Shown here one piece after another: positions 36,916 through 47,700 of a stretch of DNA of 64,000 bases; the stretch's first letter is position 1, and each line of letters begins with the position of its first letter. The notes beneath the pieces are model-generated. The model saw only the letters and a program-made list of their open reading frames with translations, was not told the DNA's origin and did not search any database. The translations under genes and the position numbers were made by a program. The stretch spans positions 7,852,344 to 7,916,343 of the forward strand of contig OZ025287.1 of assembly GCA_964019165.1 (NCBI GenBank), in the 5' to 3' direction. Origin of the DNA: Mastigias papua. Lineage: Eukaryota > Cnidaria > Scyphozoa > Rhizostomeae > Mastigiidae.

Positions 36916-37479
36916 AAGTCTGATGCCTTTGATGTAAAGGATCATCACAGCAATGAAAATGCTCAGGTTTATTGCTGTAAGCACGGCCTGAAGCTCAAAG
37001 AGAAACATGTAGAAGGAAGAAAGACCAGAGCACAAGACCAAAAAAAGACAAAGTACAAGTGCTAGAATGATAAGACGGTTTGCTGTTCTTTTGTTGAAGT
37101 GTTCGTCTGTATTTTGGCGATTTCCCAGTTGATAGTACCTTTCAATAGCCACCAGTGTCATCATGAAGCCAGAGAATTGATAGAAGCCGTGTGCCATGCA
37201 TTGGATCAGCACGTCGTACGCTGTACATATGTTCTCTGAGAGCGCTGATACGTATGATATGAGTGGCTGAAGGATGAGCGAGATGAGAAAATCACTGACG
37301 CACATGTATAGGCAGAACCTAAAAGTAGTCCTCTGTGACATTTTAAGCTTTATTATTGAATGGAAAAGTGTGCCGTTTACTGTCAAGCTGACTATCGCCA
37401 GTATGATATTGATTGATATGTTAATCCGGTCGCCATTGCTGTAGGATCTGGTTGTTGGGAGAAGGGATTGGCACTTCAT
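36583..37479 (-). CDS. Class-A-like (rhodopsin superfamily) G-protein-coupled receptor
   Basis: An intronless ORF of 298 residues with seven hydrophobic segments, short N-terminus (one N-x-S site at N20) and short tail. Membrane segments: about 22-43 (VNG at 34-36, matching the TM1 asparagine), 53-76 (SD at 62-63, TM2 aspartate), 88-112 ending in IERYY (the E/DRY motif at 113-115), 135-157, 163-183, 209-232 (CYIP at 219-222 in place of CWxP) and 244-270 (NGILQPALI in place of NPxxY). C85 matches the TM3 cysteine, but the very short second extracellular loop has no cysteine, so the usual disulphide is missing. TM4 lacks tryptophan and TM5 lacks proline. These traits are common in large lineage-specific receptor sets of cnidarians. 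The ligand is unknown. A second copy begins at the right window edge. The start ATG at 37479 is the only one giving a complete TM1. Confidence 0.88.
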   Translation of the reverse strand: MKCQSLLPTTRSYSNGDRINISINIILAIVSLTVNGTLFHSIIKLKMSQRTTFRFCLYMCVSDFLISLILQPLISYVSALSENICTAYDVLIQCMAHGFYQFSGFMMTLVAIERYYQLGNRQNTDEHFNKRTANRLIILALVLCLFLVLCSGLSSFYMFLFELQAVLTAINLSIFIAVMILYIKGIRLLRNAVAPTNNNLLVNRVSRKIVTLVVILVLCYIPMFIVYPLYLYRKYKLSKDIDPYMTIAMSFTVPLPVVNGILQPALIIIASKDLRSHVKARIGRLFSCVLRINVHETV

Positions 37480-39095
37480 GTTCCTGTAATCAGCCAGGTA
37501 AAATTGGAGAACGAAAGAGAAGCGTTCTGGTTACCACTGTCTTTGGATGTATACCTATAGGAATATAAGAACAGGTCATGATACGTCATATAGTGAACAT
37601 TTTTGTGCTCAAGGACACCTGCAGCACAATTGTATAGTAAGCAATTGTCGTCTGCCTTTTAGAACAGTGCTTCCCAACCGGTTTTGAACTAAGACTCAGT
37701 CTTCATTCAAGAGTGGACTTAGCGAGGAGCCTTGAGGAGGAGCATTTGGGTATAATTGTGAATTGACTTTAAAGGGTGCGGCTGACTGAAACGGTTCAGT
37801 TAGGCCCACCTTTTAAAAGGCAGTTGAAAAGTGTTAGGAGGCAACTTTTAGCACAGAGTTTTCATTTATAACTAGGAAGTAGTAAATTTCACGGACTGCT
37901 TCACAAGTGTATACCTGGGAGAGCTGATGTCTGCATAAAGCAACTTAGGCGGACCCACCACGAAGTTTTGTAATTTTGCCCTCTAGAATTGGTAAAAAGG
38001 GCTCTCTCAAAATCCAATTTGAATGAATAGCACTGTGCTTGGGCGTGGAATCTCGATAAATCGATAATGAAAAGTAAAAAAGGGGGGGGGAGTCTTTGAT
38101 GAAAATGTGAGGGACTGAATTCATCGAGCCCCCTCCTAATGCACTGTACCTCATTTTATGGGTTTGAATTTTACAGATGTTACCATGTAAACAAAATAAT
38201 GCTTGTGACAAAGAGCTTGCTATGAATAAATGGAAGAAATATTATTCTTCTTACTTTGGTCCAGAAAACCCAGTGCATTGTCACTTGTTTCTTCCTTCAA
38301 ATTTATTCATTCATTTCATTTTCGGTTTGAATTCTTTTTTCACGGTAGCCCCGTCAATCAAAGCAGATTGGCTTTCAGGGGACCTTGATTTAATATTTAC
38401 AAGCTTATAAAACTACTATAGATGTGTGAGAATTACTTACAATATACATATGTTAAAGTAACAAAGAATTGTTAGAAAATAGAAAGAGTTAACTATTTAG
38501 GTGTAAGCTGTAATATATTCCAGATATTAGCACCTCGATTGGAAAAAGCTTTTTAACCATTATTCGAAAGTTTTTTCGCCAACGTATCTTCTCCGACATT
38601 TTATTAGGCGTAACTGTTTGCTCTTAGAGTGGTTTCGGCTTCTCCACCTTGAGAGCCTTTCTTGTAGATATACATTTCCTACAATTTTCTATGCTTTCCT
38701 CATTAAATAAATATTTCCAACAAAATTCAATAAATATGCTCGACTTTTTAAGCGTGTCGAAAGTGACATTGTCGTAAACTTTATTGACTTGTTTGTATAC
38801 GAACAGGGAACCGAATATGAAAGATCACAATATAGGTTTGGTCCTACCTCATATGAAGGGTCGATTGGATTCTAGAATCTATCAAAGGCATTCCCACTAT
38901 CATAAGCAAAGTCATGAAAATCTACTATGCAACTTGGAAGTTTACTAGCTACTGCGTTTCACCAAACTATCCTTTCAAAATTGTAGTTCATTGTAAATCA
39001 AATGTAGATGGACGGGAAAACCTCGTACTTTTTCATAAAACCATTTGCTACCCAGTTACATTGAAGCTTTTTTCAAAAATTTTACCAATTGAGGA
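37480..39095. other. No gene recognised
   Basis: Upstream region of GPCR copy A (the gene runs leftward). It would hold its promoter and 5' UTR, but I see no TATA box or other element I can defend. The 77-codon plus ORF at 38177-38410 has no recognisable domain. Confidence 0.55.
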
Positions 39096-39395
39096 TTGGC
39101 GAGTGGCCAAGTGGTTAGAGCGCTTGACTGCTGAGTAAAACATCGATGGTTCGAGCCGAACCCTCGGATCAAAGTTGGGATGCTCGCTCACTGTCCACCC
39201 AGCAGCAAATGGGCACCTGGTGGCAACACTGGGGAAGTGAAAGGTGACGAGGAAAGGAACTGGCCACCCTACCTCACTATGCCGGCGGCTCAGGATAAGT
39301 GTCCCTCTAACGGGCACTCATCCAACTTACGGCATCGTGCATGGGACTCACCGTTACTTTTACCTTTACCTTCACCTTTACCTTTACCTACCAAT
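39096..39395 (+). mobile_element. tRNA-derived SINE, best copy
   Basis: The head resembles a class-II tRNA gene. An A box (TGGCCAAGTGG, 39104-39114) and a B box (GGTTCGAGCC, 39148-39157) form the internal RNA polymerase III promoter. The body runs through 'gggcacctggtggcaacact', 'gaggaaaggaactggccacc' and 'ggataagtgtccctctaacg', and the element ends in (TTTACC)n at about 39358-39392. Minus-strand copies lie at 2118-2398 and 47440-47700. No acceptor-stem match or CCA context supports a functional tRNA, so I call it a SINE. Confidence 0.88.
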
Positions 39396-40734
39396 TCAGG
39401 AGAACCTGAAAGCTAAACTCTACCCTTGTGTGAGCACATACAGTATTTTAGTAGATTGCTTCCGCGATGTGACCTCAGTATAAGCCTTTCCCGCCTCTTA
39501 GGCAGATTCGGTTGTCCCTGTTCTGATATCACGTCTCGTTTATTACATGTACTTAAAGCCCTCTCGTTGCCTGGTTGCACTGTAATCTTCACTGCCCGTA
39601 GTTGTTGAGAACAATAGTTTTGTAACCCTTAAGATTCTTTGTATATATTTTTTATCCATAAAGTTCACTACGATCAGCGTTATTCCAATCGAATAGATCA
39701 ATGCAGTTCATAAAATCGGGGGCAGACTTACGTTTTGGAATATCAGACGTGGACTGAGGGCCCCATTGTGTCAAGGGACCCGGTTCTATTCTTCATAGAT
39801 AATTATTATAATTTATGCCACCCTGAGACACTACCTTCTAAAATCGACGGTAAATCAAAGAAGTTCCTTGCATATTTCTGTGGTATATTTCATGTTAGCC
39901 TACATATTTCATGTCGCTCACTTTGAAATAATGACGTGTGCCTGTCCAGCTTGTGTACTGGGAGAATCTGTAACTTTGCCTCGGTAAAAATTATATATAG
40001 AAAGTAACGTAATTTTTAAAGTCTAAGATACACTAAAACTTTGTTTTTCTATATGGTCCTTTTGATATAACCAATTAAATACCTGGATATGTGTACATGT
40101 ACCGAAATTACACACAACAGCTATTGCACCTTTGTGATAAATCAACCGATATTCTTTTTCGAAAGTTTACGTCGCTCCTCTCCTTTTTTCCACCAAATTG
40201 TGGACAGCGCTAAAAAATGTTTTCTGAAAATCAATAGATAATTGAAGATACCTTGACTTGGGTATGTAGGCTTTGTCTTGGACTATTTGTAGTGAGATGT
40301 AGCTCGATCCTTTTTTCTGTATTAGTGACGCTGAACCGGCAGTTTGCAGGTGTTGCAACTGAAGGGAAGGGTTTCTACGCTTCTGAACTCTGAAATTTGC
40401 TTCGTGCACCTGCGTACCTTGAAAGGAAGAGAAACCTGACGATTGTTTCTGATTTCTGATAATATCACCCTGTTGCATAGCTGCTTAACATTTTTCACTA
40501 CAAATACTAACTATTACTATACTTACTTTACTTTATCCTGTTTTATGTAAATTAACAGGCTCATTTGTTTTAGTATTGCTTTATACGCTGGTTTTATGAA
40601 ATGAAATGCTCAATTTGCGTAGAATAGGGGGAATAGGACGGTGCCCCTAAGAAATACTGTCTGACCATACCCTTTATTTTCGCTTTTAAATGCGAGTGAC
40701 ATTACTTTTCTGCGACGTTAACACAATGAATATT
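39396..40734. other. No gene recognised
   Basis: No supported exon. A minus-strand ORF of 103 codons (40167-40478) begins MQQGDIIRNQKQ and is glutamine/serine-rich without a recognisable domain. It could be a chance ORF or a terminal exon, and I cannot decide from sequence alone. Confidence 0.5.
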
Positions 40735-40978
40735 GACTAGTGATTGTCATATTGATTAGTAATTGTCATATTGATTAGTGATTGTCCTATTGATTAGTGA
40801 TTGTCTTATTGGTTAGTGATTGTCTTATTGATTAGTGATTGTCTTAATGATTAGTGATTGTCTTATTGGTTAGTGATTGTCATGTTGATTAGTGATTGTC
40901 ATATTGATTAGTGATTGTCATATTGATTAGTGATTGTCATATTGATTAGTGATTGTCATATTGATTAGTGATTGTCAC
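40735..40978. repeat. 19-bp minisatellite, about 13 copies
   Basis: Thirteen tandem copies of 'gattagtgattgtcatatt' (19-bp period) with single-base variants (cctatt, cttatt, ggttag, cttaat). It ends directly beside the MITE that starts at 40996. Confidence 0.95.
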
Positions 40979-40995
40979 ATGGATATTGTTGACAG

Positions 40996-41319
40996 GTTAA
41001 GGCTACGTTCACATTTCATATTTATCCGTTTTTTGCTCCCAAAAACGGAGCTGTTTTTCTTCTCTGTCCACATTACCCCATTTTCAGACAGAAACGGATA
41101 TCAATCGATTGGTGTTCACATTTGTCCTCAAAAACACATCCATTTGACCGCTTCTATTATAATGACGCCGTTTGTAGCGTTTTCAGAATTCTTCCATTTT
41201 TCGTGTTCACACTACAGAGTTGCATTTCTGTTTAGCTCCGTTTTCATTTAGCTCCGTTTTTGGGGTGGATTAATGTGAACGCATAGCCGAAAACGGAATA
41301 GTGTGAACGGGGCCTTAGG
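40996..41319. mobile_element. MITE with AGGC-CGTTCACA ends
   Basis: The left end AGGCTACGTTCACATTT and the right end reverse-complemented AGGCCCCGTTCACACTATTC are bordered by TA (or TTA). The inside has repeated 'ccgttttt' and 'tcacatt/tcacact' words and no credible ORF. The ends resemble, in general layout, the 'GCCGCGTTTACAC' element at 7099-7726, but the sequences differ. Confidence 0.68.
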
Positions 41320-41969
41320 GTCCAGATAAATTTGGACCATCTTGTCGCAGCCGAAACCTCCCATCACATTTGTTGCTCCAATCTATTGTATTGATGTAAC
41401 ACATGTTTTTTGCGCTTGAGCAGATCGTGCACATACACTCTTGAAAAGTTAGTTGTTTTATAACTGTATACATTTTTACTGTTTATCATTGCACAAAACA
41501 TTTTTAATTACTGGATAGACTGGTTATCACTGTATTTTAACATTAGGTATGCCTATTGCGTAGTGATCATAAACCCAATGCAGCAACTAACCAGCTGGGC
41601 GAGTGACATCGTGCTTGTGAACTGAGCTGGGTGAGTGCCTGTGTGCTCGTGCGCGATCGTGCACATCTCATTGAAGGGCCTGTATGTAGCATCATCTTTG
41701 AAAAGCCAATGATTAATGATAAAGGCAGATTAGAAAACTATATCAGTTGAAATATTCACACGTTGACCTTCAGTACATTGCTGTTTTGACCAATGAGTGC
41801 TTTGCTTTTGCCAAGGAAATGAACCTTTGTCGTCTTATCCTCCCTTCTTAGCTCCGTTTTACCTCATTTTTCCTTTTGCCTTGTTTAGTTCTTGATGTGC
41901 TTTAATGCAGTTGGTATTTGTGCTGTAACCGTTGATAACCTTGATAATAGTAGATCAGAATGCAGGCTA

Positions 41970-42267
41970 TAATGCCTGCCAAATGTCTTGGAACACTTCC
42001 TAGGATTTGCACTGTAGACGAGCTATAGCATCCCCTCCCCCGTTGAACAATGTTGTATGAAGCAAATGTGAACAACTCGAAGGCCAAAAGTGATACGTGT
42101 TTATAAAGCTACGTGTTTTCGCTATCGATTGAACATTGTTTGAGGGAGGAAGGGGGAAGGGAAGGGAAGGGGGTTTATATTTGAATTGGTGTCACGGAGG
42201 AGCGGCATACAGCAGTCGAAAATTCATGTAATTGTGTGGATGTTCCAACTACTTTTGGCAGGCATTG
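41970..42267. mobile_element. mariner-type MITE, copy 2 (298 bp, TA flanks)
   Basis: The ends TAATGCCTGCCAAATGTCTT (left) and CAATGCCTGCCAAAAGTAGT (right, reverse-complemented) each sit next to TA. The interior is homologous to 33085-33349 ('gacgagctatagcatcccct', 'gtgtttataaagctacg', 'aacattgtttgagg'). It carries an extra GGGAA expansion at about 42150-42170. Non-coding. Confidence 0.85.
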
Positions 42268-43461
42268 TAGCAACAGCTCAGAGATATTTTTGATGAAGGG
42301 TATTGGTGGAGATGGGAGGACTTGAGACTGATCATATTATGATAGTACCCATTTTTGATCATAGTGGTATCATGGTTTTGAAGTGAATATGAAGTAATAG
42401 TTATGTATATTATGCCTTTTCTCATCTTCCTTCTTCTCTCTTCTTTGCCACTTCTCCATCCAATATTTACTCATATTTCGCATTGTGAACTTCAATCTAC
42501 TTCTAATTTGCTATGTTAATCGAACTACTAGTCAGTGGTGAATTTATATGGTTCTCATCAAACATTGGTAGTAGGTTAGGGTGTATATGCCCGACTTTGG
42601 TAAAATGAGATAGTCTCAGCAAACTTTGAAGTAGATAGCTTCAAAATTCTAGATTTATACCTTTTATAGATAAATGCTTATAATGGTATCTTATGGAAGC
42701 AAACACTAGTGTTCTGACCAGGAGGATCTTCTTTGTATGAAAAATCTCTACAAATGAGAAGCAAACTAAGCCCCTCCCCCACCCGGCCTCTCCTTTTAAG
42801 ATATGGGGTACAAATGCATGCGCATGCCTCGTTGTTGACATTTACCAGATAGTGCGCCTTGACAATAAATAGCGGACATAAATCACACGCACAGATGCAG
42901 AATTTTGCCATGATGCACACAATTGGTCATGTGCACTGCTAAAATCGTTATGCAGAATCCACTTATTGGCACCAAAGAGTACTTCAGCACCAAAGGCTGT
43001 TTACTGTAGAAGAGAAGGAGGGACAATGAACAATAGGTCTGGTTACTGAGTAGGGAAAAAGGTGAAGCTATTGTATGCCTTGCGCTGAGCAGACCAAAGG
43101 TGCTCTAAAATCGACCTCCTTGAATATTTTAACTTAGCAACTGAAGATGGATTACGGTAATCCGAAAATTTCTTCACATTTAATCTAATTTTATCATATT
43201 GAGAAATTTTGGAAGAAAGGTGAAAAAGAATTGATGGAAGAGTTCATTTCACTTAAAATAGTACACAGGTTGCATGAGTTTCAGAATAGTATTTGTTATT
43301 AACCCATTTTAAAATATATAAGGTTAAAAAAGAAAGTTATTTATAAAATTGAGTATTTACAGAAGCTTATGCGATAAAGAAATGCTTTAGCCTTATAGCA
43401 CTATTAGAGATGTTGCTAATGCTTTAGAAGGAGATGAGGCCCTTGGTTATTGAGTTTTTTC
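42268..43461. other. No gene recognised
   Basis: Overlapping minus-strand ORFs at 42641-42920 have no domain and are probably chance. I see nothing else. Confidence 0.55.
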
Positions 43462-43847
43462 TATACTCTTGAGTTCCAAATAATTGTCCCCTCCCGATTG
43501 TTAATGTTGAATTTTTTCCAACCTCCACACTTATTCAAATTCCCCATTTATTAATTTTGAAGATATGTAGTGAAATTATGTTTTTCGCAGGGAATATTTT
43601 CGTTTACTTAGAGACTAACCAGAAGTTTGTTTAATAATTGCCTACAGTATACTTATAATTTCTTTTGCCTTGCTGTTTATTGACAGTATTTATTTAGTCG
43701 TTCTTCCTAAGTTATTCTCTGCAATATCCATGTGCTATATTTTCCAACCCCCCCTATTGGTTTCAACCTCCAGTTATTATTTTTCATAACATTTTCCAAC
43801 CCCCCAATTATTTCCACTTCCCCGTTTGTTTGGTGCTCAAGAGTATA
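43462..43847. mobile_element. MITE, TACTCTTGAGT inverted-repeat family, copy 2
   Basis: The left end TATACTCTTGAGTTCCAAAT and the right end reverse-complemented TATACTCTTGAGCACCAAAC form the inverted repeat. The interior has several C-runs ('caacccccc') and 'ccgtttgttt', as in the copy at 6135-6427. The ends are AT-bordered and the target duplication may be TA. Non-coding. Confidence 0.72.
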
Positions 43848-43984
43848 TAAACAGATCTACAGCCTGTTGATGATAGAAACATACCCAATTTCAGTGTGCA
43901 ATGATAGCAAACTTGCACAGTGAGAGAAAGGACGAGAAGCTTTTGTCATCATTGTCATCATAACCATCTTCTTCTTCCCCTTCT

Positions 43985-44540
43985 TCTTCTCGTGATTTAA
44001 TCAATCAAATGCCTTGGTCCATCAGAATCTATTAGAAATGCTCCTGCACATCCTTGTTTGTCCAAAACTGATTTGCATCTTTCGAGAAATCTTGCAAGAG
44101 CGTGTTGAGTATTGTAACCCTTCTGAAACCCACAGAGATATTGAAACAGGAAAGTTTCTGAGTAACTTACAGTTTATTCAACATCGAATGCTCGTAGACT
44201 TTAGAAATTGCATACCTAGCTATTGTTGGTCTGCAATTGCTCTTTTTCACCCAGTCACTTCCACTGATGGTACCTTTCAAGATGAATAAAGCAACAAAGA
44301 GTCAGCATTTGTGCTATAATCATTTGGCACTTCGGTTCTAATTAATTGAGAAAATCGGTGACTCTATGATATTAATCTGTTTCGACTTAACCCATTACAA
44401 CATAACCTTGCCTTTTCTAAGTTTGATAGGAAAACATCCATCTATAATATTTGCATTGAAATGCTCTTTAATTATTCCTGCAAGCATATCCAAGTTATCT
44501 TTTCCCTTGGATACTATAATATTTTGCCTAGGATAATGTC
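43985..44540 (-). mobile_element. LINE reverse-transcriptase relic (CR1/L2-like)
   Basis: Reading the minus strand with small frame corrections gives, in order: 'LAGIIKEHFNANIIDGCFPI' then 'KLRKGKV' (about 44500-44420), 'GSDWVKKSNCRPTIARYAIS' then 'KVYEHSMLN' (about 44265-44180), 'LCGFQKGYNTQHALARFLER' (about 44145-44080) and 'KQGCAGAFLIDSDGPRHLID' (about 44060-44005). This is the RT fingers and motif A region. In the motif A block the usual D-L-S-K-A-F-D reads DSDGPRHLID, so it is decayed. Several frameshifts. The rest of the element is not recognisable. Confidence 0.68.
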
Positions 44541-45974
44541 AGTAGGAGAGACTTTCTTTACTTTTCGCAGTAATTACATTTGAAGAAAAAGTATCTGTTG
44601 TTGCCAGCTTTTGCAGTGAGATGGCCAATAGGATTTATTAATTCATATCGTTAAAGTTCTCAGGTCATCTGTATCTCACATTCAGTTTGGTATTTTCATT
44701 TGACTTTGGCCGTTAAGCTTGCAATATAATGTACCTTCGTTGCACTTCTCTGTGGATAATTGCTTTTGCAAGCCTTAACTGTGGAGTACTTGCTTTTTAT
44801 GATTGAAACAACGACCACTGCCCATTTTAAAGAAACAAATATTTCTTTAGCCTTAGCATTGTGGTCTATCGGTCGAATGTTTGTTGACTTACCAGCATCC
44901 ACTTATGGATTACCGATATTATCCCATGCTTAGATTTGCGCCCCAAGGCACCAATAGCCTTTTTTACGCCCTCCAACATGCTAAGAGCAAATGAACCTCG
45001 TCCATTAAATTTTTAATATCTATCCTACAGACAGCCTCGCTATCTGATTGGCTCAGTGATACAGGCTCTGAATCGGCTTTCTTTCTTCATCTGAAAAATT
45101 TTGCTGCGCTTTGCATAATCCCTGCTTTGAAGACACCATATCATGCATAATCCGGTTATTTTGTAGCTAAAATTTATTTCATTCATTCCAATAGTATTCT
45201 CTATTTTCCATCTTCCTCTCGTCCGACCTCTGCAGAGATCTGAGCCAGAGCTCTGTTCTTAGTAGCAGAATATTGGCCAAGTTTGATCTTGTTGTGTCAT
45301 CTGAAGACAGCATCTTTCGTCATCTTGAATCTAGGACTGGATTTTCATCAACGTAGAAGTCAGCTGGGTTCTGAATACAGACCTATTTTCCTATCGTTAT
45401 TACCATTATCTGGGTCTATTCCTGAGTTGGATAAACCTTTAAACTGTAACTGGAAAGAGGTGCCATATCAAAGCTCATTACCTGCATTGTCAAATGTACG
45501 CTCTCTTTTCTTTTGTCTCTAACACATCTCAGATATATTCCGACGTAATAAACTGCTAAATTGTAAAGTGTTGCTGTGATTTTAAGTATAATATCTCACA
45601 ATAACGGTTGCTCTTGCCATGTGAGCACTTGATTTCTTTTATAACCTTATGATTCATTTTTGTTGATTGCTCCTTCTCTAAACATGAACAATTAGTTACT
45701 GGTTTACTACTAGCGCTTAATGAAAAGTGGTTTTCATGCAAGTGAAAATTCCAATAGGTACTTTGCTTTACACAATCTTGCACAGCTATTACAAAACTAA
45801 TATTTTCTTTCTTAGATCTTTTCCAAGCATCTTATCACCGGTCATTATTTATACACGAAGTCTATTTTTGCCTAGATATAGCATTTAGATACGACTAGTG
45901 CACAGGACTCTGCTTATTGATAATGGCATGTAATAAAGTAATACAGACATAGTTCGCATAGAGGTCATAAGTAT
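44541..45974. other. No gene recognised
   Basis: No exon, transposon protein or inverted-repeat element could be supported. ORFs here are short and have no recognisable motif. Confidence 0.55.
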
Positions 45975-46290
45975 GATGTTTGGTTATGATGTTTGAGTAT
46001 GATGTTTGAGTATGATGTTTGAATATGATGTTTGAGTATGATGTTTGAGTATGATGTTTGGGCATGATGTTTGGTTGTGATGTTTGGTTATGATGTTTGA
46101 GTATGATGTTTGAGTATGATGTTTGAGTATGATGTTTGAGTATGATGTTTGAGTATGATGTTTGGGCATGATGTTTGGTTGTGATGTTTGAGTATGATGT
46201 TTGAGTATGATGTTTGAGTACGATGTTTGGTTGTGATATTTGAGTATGATGCTTGTTTATGATGTCTGAGTATGATGTCTGAGTATGACT
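45975..46290. repeat. 13-bp minisatellite, about 24 copies
   Basis: About 24 tandem copies of 'atgatgtttgagt' with variants ggtt, ggca, ggttg. The 13-bp period cycles through all three frames and creates a false 145-codon minus ORF of repeating H-T-Q-T-S-Y-S-N words. It abuts the palindromic element at 46319. Confidence 0.95.
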
Positions 46291-46318
46291 GATCGTTTTC
46301 TGTCGTGTTAATATAGAT

Positions 46319-46798
46319 TGTAAATTACTCACAGAGGCACGAAATATTCAGATTTGTACCAGGCTCCTGGTACCAGACTCCTTCATACTTTATACTTTAC
46401 TCATAATTTCAGATATTTTGCTCAGTTCGCATTAATCATTCGTTGACTTCACACGTAGCCTACTGTTAGAGAACTCTCTAGTGTTAGTTGCACAGTTTAT
46501 TCTAGGCATTATGTATATGTTTTGAGAATCAGTTGTTATCTCTTTTCGACGTTTTTCACGAATTGGTGCCGTGACCAGGATTGGGGTTTTGCAGTTACAT
46601 ATTCAAGTTCTTTCGTTCTTTTGCCATCATGCTGCCGAAGCAGAAATCCACGCTCGACAAACTCAAGCAAGAGAGAAGTCAACGAATAAGTAATGCGAAC
46701 TGAGCAAAAATCAGAAGTGATGAGTAAAATTTGAAGGAGTCTGGTACCAAGAGTCTGGTACGAGTATGAATGTCACGTGTCTCTGCGAGTAATTGACA
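46319..46798. mobile_element. Inverted-repeat element enclosing an LTR/primer-binding-site fragment
   Basis: Arms of about 110 bp (46319-46436 and 46690-46798) are inverted copies: left 'tgtaaattactcacagaggc' to 'gctcagttcgcatta', right 'taatgcgaactgagcaaaaa' to 'gagtaattgaca'. Between them, about 46465-46555 looks like the end of a long terminal repeat (starts TGTTAGAGAACTC, ends TTTTTCA), followed after three bases by TTGGTGCCGTGACCAGGATT. That is a typical primer-binding-site context of a BEL/Pao-type LTR retrotransposon. No gag or pol is present. It may be a fold-back element that captured a retroelement leader, or a rearranged (inverted) LTR-element remnant. Confidence 0.6.
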
Positions 46799-47439
46799 TA
46801 GGTAGGAGGTTTATTGTCTTCCTTTATTTCTCTTTTATTTATCTCGGACATCACCTCTATAGAATTAGATAGAATCCTCCATTCTTCATAATCTCTTTCG
46901 ATATTGTGTACAGTTTCATAACTTCAGTTTCCATAGTTTTCACGCTGCCAGCACTAGAGTTTCAGGTAATGGAAGGGTTTCATTTTATTTGCAGCAGTTA
47001 AAGCATTCTGAAATTTAATTCCTGCTAGCTGCATCATCACGAGGCCAGCAATAAATGAAACATCGTACTCCTGTTACCTCACATGAAAATATGCTAGGTC
47101 ATCTTTAATTTTTAACTGTATCCGGTTTTTCTTAACGATTAGGCTTGAACGTAACGCTTTAGAGTCAAGCTGTTAGAAACTGTGTTAAGACTTGGATACG
47201 AGGTCAGCGAATGATGTATGCGTTTTCAACGAATGATTGCCTTAAAGACCTGATTTCATGGGGAGTACTGACCCACTGACTAACCCTGCTACCTGGGGTA
47301 GGTGACTTTTAAGCAATTCCTTTATCAATTGGAACACGTGGTATATACTGGAATTCCAATCAATATAGCAGAGCAGGGCCGTTCTTGTTACTAGGAGTGA
47401 TATTTCCCCAATTTCTCCTGTAATTGCAAAGTAGGCCTA
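46799..47439. other. No gene recognised
   Basis: I see no supported feature between the palindromic element and the SINE. Confidence 0.55.
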
Positions 47440-47700
47440 AAGGTTTGTCCCATACACGATTCCGTATGTTGGATAGTGACTGTTAGAGAGGACACTTATC
47501 CTGAGCCGCCGGCATAGTGAAGTAGGGTGGCCAGTTCCTTTCCTCGCCACCTTTAACTTCCCAGGTGTTGCCACCAGATACCCATTTACTGTTGGTTGGA
47601 CAGTAAGCGAGCATCCCAACTATGGCCTGAAGGTTCGGCTGGAACCATCAATGTTTTGCTCAGCAGTCAGGCGCTCTAACCACTTAGCCACACGCCCATA
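47440..47700 (-). mobile_element. tRNA-derived SINE, copy 3
   Basis: Minus-strand copy closely matching 39096-39395. The head reads GGCTAAGTGGTTAGAGCGCC (A box) and the B box region is GGTTCCAGCC, with one mismatch from the Pol III consensus. Body blocks 'gctcgcttactgtcc' and 'gaggaaaggaactggccacc' are retained. The (TTTACC)n tail is absent or very short. Confidence 0.85.

Noticed and set aside
37671..37690. hAT-type transposon end ('cagtgcttcccaaccggt')
   Set aside because: Resembles hAT termini, but I could not find a matching inverted end or an 8-bp duplication nearby.
39096..39170. Functional tRNA gene (Leu/Ser type)
   Set aside because: A and B boxes are present, but there is no paired acceptor stem, and the same head occurs with a shared 200-bp body in two other places, so it is a SINE.
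40167..40478. 103-codon minus ORF as a gene
   Set aside because: No recognisable domain, no supporting splice context, and low-complexity Q/S composition. Left as unknown.
45895..46332. 145-codon minus ORF with repeated HTQTSYSN words
   Set aside because: Product of the 13-bp minisatellite. No non-repeat domain.
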